A stretch of 64,000 nucleotides of DNA. Source: Rhodobacter viridis. Lineage in GTDB: Bacteria; Pseudomonadota; Alphaproteobacteria; Rhodobacterales; Rhodobacteraceae. Below are positions 35,814 to 44,039 of this stretch, in pieces. The position numbers and the translations under genes are program-made. Location of the stretch: contig NZ_QJTK01000015.1 in the NCBI RefSeq assembly GCF_003217355.1, positions 1-64,000 of the forward strand. The letters run 5' to 3'. The notes beneath the pieces are model-generated. The model saw only the letters and a program-made list of their open reading frames with translations, had not been told where the DNA came from and ran no database searches. Every line of letters starts with the position of its first letter. Within the stretch, counting starts at the first letter, position 1.

Positions 35814-37394
35814 TTACTCCGCAGGTTTGGCGACGGGATGGTGCTTGGCGGCCCAGGCCTCGACCACGTCGATGTCATGCGTCGGCCCCTTGCGGATCGC
35901 CGCCAGCATCAGCCGGATCTCGATGACCAGCAGCACCGAATACAGCGTCACAAAGCCCGCCAGCGTCAGCGCCACATCCCAGATCGACAGGTTCGACACC
36001 GAGAGCGCGGTGGGCAGCAGCCCATCCACCGTCCAGGGCTGACGTCCGAATTCGGCCACGAACCAGCCGGTTTCGGCAGCAATCCACGGCACCGGGATCG
36101 CCAGAACCGCCGTGCGCAAGGCCCAGGTCGGGAAGCGACCACCGCGGAAGTTCGAGGTGAAGAACATGAAGCCGATGAAGACGAGCATGAAAACCCCGGC
36201 CCCCACCATCACCCGGAATGACCAAAACAGCGGCAGCACCTGCGGCACGGTCTTCCAGGCCGCTTCGGTGATCTGCGCATCGGTGGCCAGTTTCGGGTCG
36301 GCCACCACCGTCGTCAGCAGCATCGCATAGCCGAGATCGGCCGAATGCGCCTCGAAGCTCGCCTTGACCTCGGGGGTGACGGCGCCTTTCGCAGCACGGA
36401 TCTGCAAGAGCGCGTCATAAGCGATCACGCCCGAGCGGATCCGCCCCTCGGCCTGCGCCACCAGATCCTTGATCCCGGGCATTTCGGTATTGAGCGAGCG
36501 GGTGCCGATCAGCCCCATCACATAGGGCACCTTGATCGCATATTTCGTCTCGCGCGCTTCCTGATCGGGGATGCCAAACAGGTTGAACGAGGCCGGAGCC
36601 TCCTCCGTTTCCCACATCCCCTCGATCGCGGCGAGTTTCATGCGCTGGTTATGCGTCGCCTCGTAGCCCGACTCGTCGCCCAGCAGCAGCACCGACAGGC
36701 ACGAGGCCAGACCAAAGGCCGAAGCGACGGCAATCGAGCGCCGCGCCAGTTCGATGTGACGGCCGCGCAAGAGATACCAGGACGAGACGCCGATCACGAA
36801 CATCGTCGCCGTGACATAGCCCGCCGAAACGGTATGGACGAATTTCGCCTGCGCCACCGGGTTGAAAAGCACGGCGAAGAAATCGACCAGCTCCATCCGC
36901 ATCGTCATCGGGTTGAATTCGGCCCCCACCGGGTTCTGCATCCAGCCGTTCGCGATCAGGATCCAGAGCGCCGAGAAGTTGGTGCCGATGGCGACACACC
37001 AGGCGACGATCATATGCGCCCGCGCCGTCATCTTTTCCCAGCCAAAGAACCAGATGCCCACGAAGGACGCCTCCATGAAGAAGGCCATCAGCCCTTCGAT
37101 GGCGAGCGGCGCGCCGAAGATGTCGCCGACGTAATGGCTGTAATAGGCCCAGTTCATCCCGAACTGGAATTCCATCGTCAGCCCGGTCGAGACGCCAAGG
37201 ACGAAGTTGATCCCGAAGAGCGTGCCCCAGAATTTGGTCATTTGCCGCCAGATCGGGCGGCCGGTCATCACATAGACCGTCTCCATCGTGGCGACGAGGA
37301 TCGACAGACCCAATGTCAGCGGCACGAACAGGAAGTGATACATCGCCGTCGACGCAAATTGCAGGCGTGACAGCTCGACTAATCCGAACTCCAT
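35814..37394 (-). CDS. cydA: cytochrome bd ubiquinol oxidase subunit I
   Basis: A 526-residue catalytic subunit (E. coli 522), so a long Q-loop type. The N-terminus ELSRLQFASTAMYHFLFVPLTLGL has the heme b595/d His, and FGINFVLGVSTGLTMEFQFG, GWEKMTARAHMIVAWCVAIG and ALWILIANGWMQNPVGA are conserved blocks with axial ligands to heme b558. The enzyme is a high-affinity quinol oxidase used at low oxygen. First gene of cydABX; start at ATG 37394. The upstream kinase-regulator pair is transcribed toward it. Confidence 0.96.
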   Translation of the reverse strand: MEFGLVELSRLQFASTAMYHFLFVPLTLGLSILVATMETVYVMTGRPIWRQMTKFWGTLFGINFVLGVSTGLTMEFQFGMNWAYYSHYVGDIFGAPLAIEGLMAFFMEASFVGIWFFGWEKMTARAHMIVAWCVAIGTNFSALWILIANGWMQNPVGAEFNPMTMRMELVDFFAVLFNPVAQAKFVHTVSAGYVTATMFVIGVSSWYLLRGRHIELARRSIAVASAFGLASCLSVLLLGDESGYEATHNQRMKLAAIEGMWETEEAPASFNLFGIPDQEARETKYAIKVPYVMGLIGTRSLNTEMPGIKDLVAQAEGRIRSGVIAYDALLQIRAAKGAVTPEVKASFEAHSADLGYAMLLTTVVADPKLATDAQITEAAWKTVPQVLPLFWSFRVMVGAGVFMLVFIGFMFFTSNFRGGRFPTWALRTAVLAIPVPWIAAETGWFVAEFGRQPWTVDGLLPTALSVSNLSIWDVALTLAGFVTLYSVLLVIEIRLMLAAIRKGPTHDIDVVEAWAAKHHPVAKPAE

Positions 37395-37616
37395 CGTTCT
37401 CTCCAAGGTGGTTCGCCCGCAGCGTCCCATGCGGGATTACGGCTCAGCTATGGCCAAAGCCGGCGGCGACCACCCCTGTGCGCCCTGTCGCAGGTGGACA
37501 AAATGTCACAGCGACATCGGGGCAAGGCGAGCGGGCCGGCGTTTTGCGCACCGGCACGTTAGCACCGACACCTTTCGGGTCAACGAAGGGAGGAGGGAAA
37601 ATGCGGCAAATGCCGA
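37395..37616. promoter_or_regulatory. upstream region of the cydABX operon
   Basis: This 222-base region between divergent... convergent-stop and start genes (EcsC stop at 37617, cydA start at 37394, both minus strand) has no gene. It should contain the cydA promoter. No clear FNR box is visible. A short dyad-like stretch lies at about 37494-37510 (GTGGACA AAA TGTCACA), too imperfect to assign to a regulator. Confidence 0.4.
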
Positions 37617-38375
37617 TCAGCGTTTGGTGATCCGCATCACCAGTTCTTCGCGCAAGAGGCCCTCGTCCTCGCCGCTGTCGCGGGCCAGGCGCTTGAGGCC
37701 GAAATGCACCCGGGCGATGTCCTGATAGTAACTGGTGAAAGCGTAGTTCACCGCCGCGCCTGCGACCGCGCCCAGAACCGGCACCGTCTGCGTGGTGAGT
37801 TTCTGGCCCAGAACGGCGGCCAGCCGCGGCGCCACCTTGGCGATCAGGCTTGAAAGCCCCGGCCCGGTGATCGTCAGCCGCGCGGCAAGAAATCCCATGT
37901 CGGCGCCGTCGTCGCGGTCAAGCGGCCCGGCGGCCGCAAAGACGCGCAGACATTCGAGCCGCACCTCATCGCTGTCCGGGTCGAAGCCATGCTCGGCCGC
38001 GATGCCCTGAATGGCGCGCAACAGCATCGTCACGGTGAAGGGCAGTTCCGCCAGCGCGCCGGGCAGACCGCCCGCGCCGCCCGCCACCCCCATCGCCGTC
38101 GCGAGCGCGGTATTCACCCAATCGGGCCGGTCCGAGACCACCTCGCGCGAGCGGGTGGCGACGGTGAAGGCGGTTTCGAGCGCGCGCTCGGTCGCGCCTT
38201 CCAGCCGATCGCGGATCGGGGCGGAGAGCTTGCCCACGAGCGTCTCGGCCCCCGCGCCGACAAAGGAAATCACCTGCATCATCGGCCCCGAGGCCGCGCG
38301 ATGGCGCCGCGCCAGCGCATCAAGCTCGGTCGTCAGGCGGGTGTCGGTCACCGGATAGAGGATTTCGGGCTGCAT
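37617..38375 (-). CDS. EcsC family protein
   Basis: A 252-residue protein matching EcsC: ASGPMMQVISFVGAGAETLVGKL near the N-terminus, the Gly/Ala-rich GVAGGAGGLPGALAELPFTVTMLLRAIQGIAAEHGFDP block, and VPVLGAVAGAAVNYAFTSYYQDIARVHFGLKRL near the end. EcsC-type proteins are found widely in bacteria but their function is not settled. About 51 bases separate its start from the acetyltransferase gene stop, so these two could be transcribed together. Confidence 0.85.
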   Translation of the reverse strand: MQPEILYPVTDTRLTTELDALARRHRAASGPMMQVISFVGAGAETLVGKLSAPIRDRLEGATERALETAFTVATRSREVVSDRPDWVNTALATAMGVAGGAGGLPGALAELPFTVTMLLRAIQGIAAEHGFDPDSDEVRLECLRVFAAAGPLDRDDGADMGFLAARLTITGPGLSSLIAKVAPRLAAVLGQKLTTQTVPVLGAVAGAAVNYAFTSYYQDIARVHFGLKRLARDSGEDEGLLREELVMRITKR

Positions 38376-38426
38376 GGGGCCTCCTTGTCGGCTGACATAT
38401 GGGAAGACCCGGGGCGGCGCGAAAGA

Positions 38427-38912
38427 TCAGGGCAGGAACTTTTCCACCGGCCCGCGCACACCGTCCCAGGCGCCCGGCACCAGTTCGAGCGCCAGAACCC
38501 GGTCGGGGTTGGTGGGCGGCGGCATCTCCACCCCCTCGATCTTCTCGAAGCCGAAGCGGTTGTAATAGGGCGCGTCGCCGACGAGCAGCACCCGTTCCCA
38601 GCCCAGACGCCGCGCCTCGGCCAGACTTTCGTGCATCAGAAGGCCGCCGAGCCCCTCGCCCTGCCGGGTCGGGTGGACGGCGACGGGACCAAGCAGCAAC
38701 ACGCGCTGGCCGCCGACCTTGACCGGCCAGTAGCGGATCACCGCCGCCAGAACGCCATCTTCGCGCAGAACGAGGCAGAGGGGGGCCACCTTCTCGACGC
38801 CATCGCGCAGGCGGTAAGACGACAGCGCGGTTCGGCCCGGAGCAAAGCACAGGTCATACAATGCCTCGACTTCCCACCAGTCGGCTTCGGTCTCTTCTTC
38901 GAGCTGATACAT
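38427..38912 (-). CDS. GNAT-family N-acetyltransferase (YhbS-like)
   Basis: A 161-residue acetyltransferase. The acetyl-CoA site is LLLGPVAVHPTRQGEGLGGLLM, with the expected R/Q-x-x-G-x-G/A; VLLVGDAPYYNRFGFEKIEG is the typical YhbS-type motif near the C-terminus. The N-terminal segment (MYQLEEETEADWWEVEALYD) fits the first strand and helix of this fold. The substrate is unknown. Transcribed divergently from the flavin reductase-like gene. Confidence 0.85.
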   Translation of the reverse strand: MYQLEEETEADWWEVEALYDLCFAPGRTALSSYRLRDGVEKVAPLCLVLREDGVLAAVIRYWPVKVGGQRVLLLGPVAVHPTRQGEGLGGLLMHESLAEARRLGWERVLLVGDAPYYNRFGFEKIEGVEMPPPTNPDRVLALELVPGAWDGVRGPVEKFLP

Positions 38913-38990
38913 GCCCCGACCCTTTGCGATTCGCCCTCGAAACGCGCCTAACACGCGGTTATGTCAGGTTCAAATCAAAGGAGCCCGTGC

Positions 38991-39581
38991 ATGTTCTACC
39001 GCCCCGACAAGGGTCACGACCTGCCCCACGACCCGTTCCACGCCATCGTCGCGCCACGCCCGATCGGCTGGATCTCGACGCGCGGGCAGATGGGCGACAA
39101 TCTGGCGCCCTATTCCTTCTTCACCGCCGTGTCGGCCAACCCGGCGCAGGTGATCTTTTCCTCGACGTCGACGAAGCCCGACCGCGGCGACACCAAGGAT
39201 ACGGTGACGCAGATCCGCGAAAGCGGGGTGTTTTGCGTCAATCTTGTGACCTCGGATCTGGGGGCGCAGATGAACGCCACCTCGGCGATGCTGGCGGCGG
39301 GCGAGGATGAATTTCTGGCGGCGGGGCTTGAGAAGGCGGCTTGCGAGGTGATCGATTGCGCCCGCGTGGCGGCGGCGCCTGCGGCGCTCGAATGCCGTCT
39401 GGTGCAGATCGTGCCGCTTCTGGGCAAGAGCAACTTCATGGTGCTGGGCGCGGTGGTGGGGGTGCATATCCGCCCCGATTGCGTGATTGACGGCCGCTAC
39501 AGCCCGCCCGACCGACTGAGCCGTCTGGGCTACATGGATTACGCGACGGTGACCGAGACCTTTGAAATGGCGCGGCCGTAA
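38991..39581 (+). CDS. flavin reductase-like domain protein
   Basis: A 196-residue protein with a flavin reductase/split-barrel FMN-binding fold: DPFHAIVAPRPIGWISTRGQ, APYSFFTAVSANPAQVIFSS, and GVFCVNLVTSDLGAQMNATS are typical blocks. Proteins of this class bind FMN and use NAD(P)H; a precise substrate cannot be given. The start is the ATG at 38991 (AAGGAG upstream). It ends facing the glycosyltransferase gene, with a structured 214-base gap between. Confidence 0.85.
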   Translation: MFYRPDKGHDLPHDPFHAIVAPRPIGWISTRGQMGDNLAPYSFFTAVSANPAQVIFSSTSTKPDRGDTKDTVTQIRESGVFCVNLVTSDLGAQMNATSAMLAAGEDEFLAAGLEKAACEVIDCARVAAAPAALECRLVQIVPLLGKSNFMVLGAVVGVHIRPDCVIDGRYSPPDRLSRLGYMDYATVTETFEMARP

Positions 39582-39584
39582 GGT

Positions 39585-39727
39585 CGGGCGGAAAAGGAAA
39601 GGCACTGCCTTTCCCCGCCCGCTCGCGACCACGTTTCAGCACGAGCGCATCCCCAAGCACGACAGAGGCCAGCGCCTGACCCGGCGGGCGAGAAGCGCCC
39701 GCCGAGGGCGGGGCGGGCGCTGGCCGA
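39585..39727. repeat. two nested hairpins between convergent genes
   Basis: First structure: GGAAAGGC (39596-39603) pairs with GCCTTTCC (39607-39614), and the flanking CGGGCGG with CCGCCCG. Second structure: GGCCAGCGCC (39667-39676) pairs with GGCGCTGGCC (39716-39725), enclosing GGCGGGCG / CGCCCGCC. They lie between the convergent flavin reductase and glycosyltransferase genes and may be bidirectional terminators or a repetitive element. Confidence 0.55.
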
Positions 39728-39795
39728 GTGCCTTTGGGCCCTCGGCGGTCACGGGGCGTCTGTCGCGTGCAGCCTCGGCGATGGCCTCGGCCAGA

Positions 39796-41037
39796 TCAGC
39801 CCCCAGTCCTCCGGCGCTTGCCCGCCTCGATCGCCTGCTCGAACAGCGCCATGTAGCGCGGCGCGACCTGATCCAGATGATAGGCCTTGCCGCGTTCCGC
39901 CGCCGCCGCGCCCAGACGCGCGCGCAGGGCGGGATCACTCGCCAAACGCTCGATCGCGGCGATCCATTGATCGTCCTCGCCGTTTTCGCCGACCGGCAGC
40001 AGCACCCCGTTCACGCCATCCTCGATCATCTCGGGGGCGAAGGTCGCGTTCGAGGCGATCACCGGCTTGCCGCGCGCAAGGATCTCCATCAGCCCCCAGT
40101 TCCCCACCCCGAAGCGCAGCGGGTACAGGAACAGATCGACCTGCGACAGCGCCTCGGTGAAGGTGTCATAGGGCAGCTTGCCGGGGAACAGGATGCGCTC
40201 GCCACCCGCAGGATAGGTCCGCACCAGATATTCGGCGAAACTCGCCCCCTTGCGGAGATTGCGATCGACCCATTGCTGCTCGTAGCCGTAGGTGACCCCC
40301 TTGGGATCGCCAATCGCGGCAAAGCGGATGCCAAGCCGGTCCGCCGTCCCCTCGCGCACCAGCCGGTCGACGAGCCGCACGAAAATGTCGAAGCCCTTGG
40401 CATTCGACAGATCGCGGGCGGAAAAGCCGATGGTGAAGGGGCCGGGCGGCGCGGGCGGCAGCGGCTTGATCTCGAAGCCCTCGAACTGCACCGCCACCCG
40501 CGGCTGCAGCTCGGCGGGCAGCAGGCTGCGCGCATAGGCCGAGGGCATGATCGTGAGATCGGATTTCAGGATCTGATGGAAGCTCAGCATCTCCATGTTG
40601 CGATCGGTCAGGCGCTGGCTGAGGTCGGGCGGATAGCGGGTGTCCCAGCCATGCGCCGCATAGCTTGGAAATTCGACATAGGAGGCGATGGCGGCATCGA
40701 TCTCGTCATAAAGAAACATCGGCGCGCCCCACATCGAATGGGCGAAGACGAGATCGATCTTCGTCGTCTTGCGCAGCTCGGTCAGCGCAGTCAGCACGCC
40801 GCGCGAAATCCGCGCCGAGCGTTCCGTCTTGTCGGAGTAATAATAGCTCTGCGCCCCGACGATCGGCCCATCGGGGGTGAAGGGCAGCAGGCGCTTGTAG
40901 GTGCTGCCGTGGGTCTTCACATGGCCCTTGGAGGTCAGATACCAGGTTTCGGCCAGCCCGCTGTCGTGCAGGTATTCGGCAAGACCATTGAACTGGCCCG
41001 GGGTGACGGCGGAAACAAAGACGATCACGGGTTTCAT
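39796..41037 (-). CDS. family 4 glycosyltransferase
   Basis: A 413-residue GT-B protein. The N-terminus (VIVFVSAVTPGQFNGLAEYL) is a Rossmann-like strand-loop with a glycine-rich acceptor loop. The C-terminal donor half has VDLFLYPLRFGVGNWGLMEILARGKPVIASN...GVNGVLLPVGENG, the GT4 nucleotide-sugar site with the conserved Glu. TIGFSARDLSNAKGFDIF resembles the start of the donor domain. Acceptor and sugar are unknown; a cell-surface polysaccharide role is inferred. No other glycan genes are adjacent. Confidence 0.85.
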   Translation of the reverse strand: MKPVIVFVSAVTPGQFNGLAEYLHDSGLAETWYLTSKGHVKTHGSTYKRLLPFTPDGPIVGAQSYYYSDKTERSARISRGVLTALTELRKTTKIDLVFAHSMWGAPMFLYDEIDAAIASYVEFPSYAAHGWDTRYPPDLSQRLTDRNMEMLSFHQILKSDLTIMPSAYARSLLPAELQPRVAVQFEGFEIKPLPPAPPGPFTIGFSARDLSNAKGFDIFVRLVDRLVREGTADRLGIRFAAIGDPKGVTYGYEQQWVDRNLRKGASFAEYLVRTYPAGGERILFPGKLPYDTFTEALSQVDLFLYPLRFGVGNWGLMEILARGKPVIASNATFAPEMIEDGVNGVLLPVGENGEDDQWIAAIERLASDPALRARLGAAAAERGKAYHLDQVAPRYMALFEQAIEAGKRRRTGG

Positions 41038-41063
41038 GGCGGCAGGTTAGGCGCCCCCCAAGG

Positions 41064-41112
41064 GGCGTGCAAGCGGGGCTCTGCCCCGCACCCCGGGATA
41101 TTTCGGGCAAGA
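41064..41112 (-). repeat. intergenic repeat element (CTTG...AAATA...GGGG family)
   Basis: Minus-strand reading: ATCTTGCCCGAAATATCCCG then GGGGTGCGGGGCAGAGCCCCGC. It lies just after the stop of the EamA transporter gene (minus strand) and before the glycosyltransferase start. It matches the elements at 34376, 45465 and 56322 in layout. Confidence 0.6.
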
Positions 41113-41119
41113 TAAAGGA

Positions 41120-42007
41120 TCAGCGTTTCAGCCGTCTAGCGCCAGCAAGCAATGTGTAGACGCCCGAACCGACAACGAGCGTCGCCCCCACGAGCGTTGC
41201 CGCATCGAGGCTTTCCTGGAAGACGAGGATGCCCAGGACCAGCGCGAAGAGAAGCCGGGTGTAACGGAACGGGGTGACCACAGCGACCTCGCCCGTGCGC
41301 ATCGCCTTCGTCAGCGCCCAATAGGCGGTGACGCCAAAGAGGATCGCGCCGAGAACCGGTAGCAGGCTCAGCGGCGTGGGCGGCAGGGCGCCGCCGGTGA
41401 CGCTCAGGATGATCCCGCCCGCGGGGATCAGCGCGGCAAAGCCGTAGATGCCAAGCTGGAAATTCGTCAGCACCTTCGGCGCCGCCCGGGTGGCCAGATC
41501 GCGCCCGGCAAAGCCGAAGAGGCCCAGCACCGTCCAGAGCGCCGCGGGCACGAAGCCGTCAAGCCCGGGGCGCAGGATCACCAGCACGCCCAGAAAGCCG
41601 ATGCCCACCGCTGCCCAGCGTGCCGCCCCCACCCTTTCGCGAAAGATCAGCGCCGCCCCCGCGACGACGACGAGCGGCGTCGCCTGCAAGATCGCCGAGG
41701 CGTTCGAGAGCGGCGTCAGCGCGATGCCGAGCGTATAGGCCAAGCGCCCGGTGATCTCGAACCCGGCCTTGATGCCCATGAGCCGGCTTGCCACGGCCGG
41801 ATGCCAGAGGCTTTGCCCCGAGGCGAGCGCCAGCGCGGCAAAGCAGATCATGCCGCCAGCGCCAAACAGCATCAGCACCTCGCCCACCGGCAGCGCCTTC
41901 GCCGCCTGTTTCACGAACATGTCCTCGAGCGCGAAAAGCGCCATCGCGAGTGTCATCAGCCCCGCGCCGCGGAGATTCTCGGCGCCCAGTTCGCGGTGGT
42001 GATCCAT
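41120..42007 (-). CDS. EamA/DMT-family transporter
   Basis: A 295-residue protein with ten predicted transmembrane helices in two EamA repeats (first GLMTLAMALFALEDMFVKQAA, second about FQLGIYGFAALIPAGGIIL, FGVTAYWALTKAMRTGEVAVVTPFRYTRLLFALVLG). It is an inner-membrane drug/metabolite exporter type; substrate unknown. It is divergent from mtnP with about 120 bases between the starts. Confidence 0.88.
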   Translation of the reverse strand: MDHHRELGAENLRGAGLMTLAMALFALEDMFVKQAAKALPVGEVLMLFGAGGMICFAALALASGQSLWHPAVASRLMGIKAGFEITGRLAYTLGIALTPLSNASAILQATPLVVVAGAALIFRERVGAARWAAVGIGFLGVLVILRPGLDGFVPAALWTVLGLFGFAGRDLATRAAPKVLTNFQLGIYGFAALIPAGGIILSVTGGALPPTPLSLLPVLGAILFGVTAYWALTKAMRTGEVAVVTPFRYTRLLFALVLGILVFQESLDAATLVGATLVVGSGVYTLLAGARRLKR

Positions 42008-42130
42008 GCTTTCTCCCTGCCCTCAAAGTGTAAATATGACGCGGAGCGCAGGACTTCTATGCCCTTTTCCGATCCGCCCCGCACGCCTAAGCTGCCCGGG
42101 GCCGCGAAGGGCCTGGGCGAGGACTATGGA

Positions 42131-43009
42131 ATGACTGCAGACCGGATGATCGGGGTGATGGGAGGCTCGGGTGTCTATGACATCGACGGGCTCGAAGACG
42201 CGAAATGGCAGGCGGTGGACACCCCCTTCGGACCGCCCTCGGACGAGATCCTGACCGGGCGGCTGAATGGCGTGGCGATGGCCTTCCTGCCCCGGCACGG
42301 GCGCGGGCATGTGTTCACCCCCTCGACGGTGAATTACCGCGCCAATATCGCGGCGATGAAGATCATGGGCGTGACCGATCTGGTGGCCGTTTCCGCCGTC
42401 GGCTCGCTGAAGGAAGGCTATGCGCCCGGCGATTTCGTCATCGTCGATCAATATATCGACCGCACCTTCGCGCGGGTGAAGACCTTCTTCGAGACCGGGC
42501 TGGTCGGTCACGTCTCGGTCGCGCATCCGGTCTGCGCGCGGCTCTCGGCCCATTGCGCCGAGGCGGCACGGGCGACCGGCGTCAAGGTGCACGAGGGCGG
42601 CACCTATGTCGCGATGGAGGGGCCGCAATTCTCGACGCTGGCCGAAAGCCGCCTTTATCGCAGCTGGGGCGCCGATGTGATCGGCATGACCGGGATGCCC
42701 GAGGCGAAACTCGCGCGCGAGGCTGAGCTTTGCTATGCCTGCGTCGCGATGGTCACCGATTACGACTGCTGGCACCCCGACCATGATGCGGTCGATGTGG
42801 CGCAGGTGGTGGCGACGGCGATTGCCAATGCCAGCAAGGCGCGGTCGCTTGTGGCCGCCCTGCCCGCGCTTCTGAAAGGCCCCGCCGAGGCTTGCGATAA
42901 AGGCTGCACCCATGTTCTTGACGGCGCGATCATGACCGCCCCCGCCAAGCGCGACCCCGAAGTGATGACGCGCCTGATGCCCGTGATGGGCCGCGTCCTG
43001 AAAGGCTGA
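42131..43009 (+). CDS. mtnP: S-methyl-5'-thioadenosine phosphorylase
   Basis: A 292-residue (from MTADRM) phosphorylase of the purine phosphorylase family: IGVMGGSGVYDIDGL, LPRHGRGHVFTPSTVNYRANI, VSAVGSLKEGYAPGDFVIVDQ, YVAMEGPQFSTLAESRLYRSWGADVIGMTGMPEAKLAREAELCYA and MVTDYDCW. It cleaves methylthioadenosine to adenine and methylthioribose 1-phosphate. Adenine can then be reused by the following gene apt, 3 bases after the stop. Another start, at 42059, would add 24 residues with an AGGA site; both are possible. Confidence 0.93.
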   Translation: MTADRMIGVMGGSGVYDIDGLEDAKWQAVDTPFGPPSDEILTGRLNGVAMAFLPRHGRGHVFTPSTVNYRANIAAMKIMGVTDLVAVSAVGSLKEGYAPGDFVIVDQYIDRTFARVKTFFETGLVGHVSVAHPVCARLSAHCAEAARATGVKVHEGGTYVAMEGPQFSTLAESRLYRSWGADVIGMTGMPEAKLAREAELCYACVAMVTDYDCWHPDHDAVDVAQVVATAIANASKARSLVAALPALLKGPAEACDKGCTHVLDGAIMTAPAKRDPEVMTRLMPVMGRVLKG

Positions 43010-43012
43010 AAG

Positions 43013-43543
43013 ATGAAGACCGTCAAGGATTACATCCGCACCATCGCTGACTTTCCCCACGAGGGGATCATGTTCCGCGATGTCACCACGCTCTTTGCGG
43101 ATCCGCGCGGCTTCCGCATGGCGATCGACCAGCTTCTGCACCCCTGGGCGGGTGAGCAGATCGACAAGGTCGTCGGCCTTGAAGCGCGCGGCTTCATTCT
43201 GGGCGGGGCCATCGCGCACCAGCTCTCGAAGGGCTTCGTGCCGATCCGCAAGAAAGGCAAGCTGCCCGGGCAGACGATCAGCCAGTCCTACAAGCTCGAA
43301 TATGGCGAGGCGATCATGGAGCTGCATGACGACGCCATCCAGCCGGGCGAAAAGGTTCTGGTGGTCGATGACCTGCTGGCAACCGGCGGCACCTGCGAGG
43401 CGGCAATCAAGCTCGTCGAGCGTCTGGGCGGCGAGATCGTCGGTTGCTCCTTCATCGTCGATCTGCCGGAACTCGGCGGGCGCAAGCTTCTGCGCGATCT
43501 CGGCATGCAGGTGCATGTGCTGTGCGAATTCGACGGCGCATGA
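43013..43543 (+). CDS. apt: adenine phosphoribosyltransferase
   Basis: A 176-residue enzyme that converts adenine and PRPP to AMP. The PRPP-binding loop is [26 protein letters not shown] and [12 protein letters not shown] are the conserved purine-site segments. It pairs with mtnP upstream for methionine/adenine salvage. A strong hairpin terminator follows 22 bases after the stop. Confidence 0.96.
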   Translation: MKTVKDYIRTIADFPHEGIMFRDVTTLFADPRGFRMAIDQLLHPWAGEQIDKVVGLEARGFILGGAIAHQLSKGFVPIRKKGKLPGQTISQSYKLEYGEAIMELHDDAIQPGEKVLVVDDLLATGGTCEAAIKLVERLGGEIVGCSFIVDLPELGGRKLLRDLGMQVHVLCEFDGA

Positions 43544-43565
43544 GGCGTCGTCACATCGCCTGATG

Positions 43566-43587
43566 GGCGCCCTGCGGGGCGCCTTTT
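43566..43587 (+). terminator. intrinsic terminator after apt
   Basis: Stem GGCGCCC / GGGCGCC with a TGCG loop, followed by TTTTCATTT. It ends the mtnP-apt operon. Confidence 0.8.
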
Positions 43588-43725
43588 CATTTGGCGATCA
43601 CAATTAGGTCAATACGATTGCCATGCATCCGCCGCAAAAGGGCTATGCAGACGCGGCATCTACTTTGCATCTGCAGAAAGTCGCATATTGGTAACAACAG
43701 TTGACCGCACCAAGGAGCTCTTCCC

Positions 43726-43887
43726 ATGGCCCACACCGCTCTCGCCCCCGTTGGCCTTCCCGTCCTGCCCCGCGCCCTGCAAGCGGTCGCGCAGTTCTGG
43801 ACCCGCGAAGACGGTTTCCGCCATGCGGCCTATATCTCGGGCGGGCTCTTCGTCACCGTCGCGGCGATCAAGCTTCTGACCGCGTGA
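43726..43887 (+). CDS. small single-helix membrane protein, 53 residues
   Basis: ATG with AAGGAG at 43712-43717 opens a 53-residue protein (MAHTALAPVGLPVLPRALQA, then VAQFWTREDGFRHAAYIS). The last ~18 residues (GGLFVTVAAIKLLTA) are hydrophobic and could be one membrane helix. It is preceded by an A/T-rich promoter-like region and followed by a stop and a hairpin at 43997-44020. No homology recognised. It could be a genuine small protein or leader; the ribosome site supports translation. Confidence 0.55.
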   Translation: MAHTALAPVGLPVLPRALQAVAQFWTREDGFRHAAYISGGLFVTVAAIKLLTA

Positions 43888-43996
43888 GAAAAAATCGGGT
43901 TCGTTAACGGGCTTAACCTTTTGACAACCCGAATCGCGCTACTCAGAGCGGGCCTGATGGTTCTGCTGCTTGCAAACACGTGAACCAAAAGTGCAG

Positions 43997-44020
43997 CGCC
44001 CTGCCGCCCCCGGCAGGGCG
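43997..44020. terminator. hairpin between the 53-residue protein and the FAD-oxidase gene
   Basis: CGCCCTGCC pairs with GGCAGGGCG around GCCCCC. It lies 20 bases downstream of the FAD-linked oxidase gene stop on the minus strand and about 110 bases after the small gene, so it can terminate either. Confidence 0.55.
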
Positions 44021-44039
44021 CGTTCATTTCTGGCCCCGC

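Noticed and set aside
37395-37616. FNR or RegA box upstream of cydA
   Set aside because: No sequence matches the FNR consensus, and weaker similarity to RegA or CrtJ sites was too loose to list.
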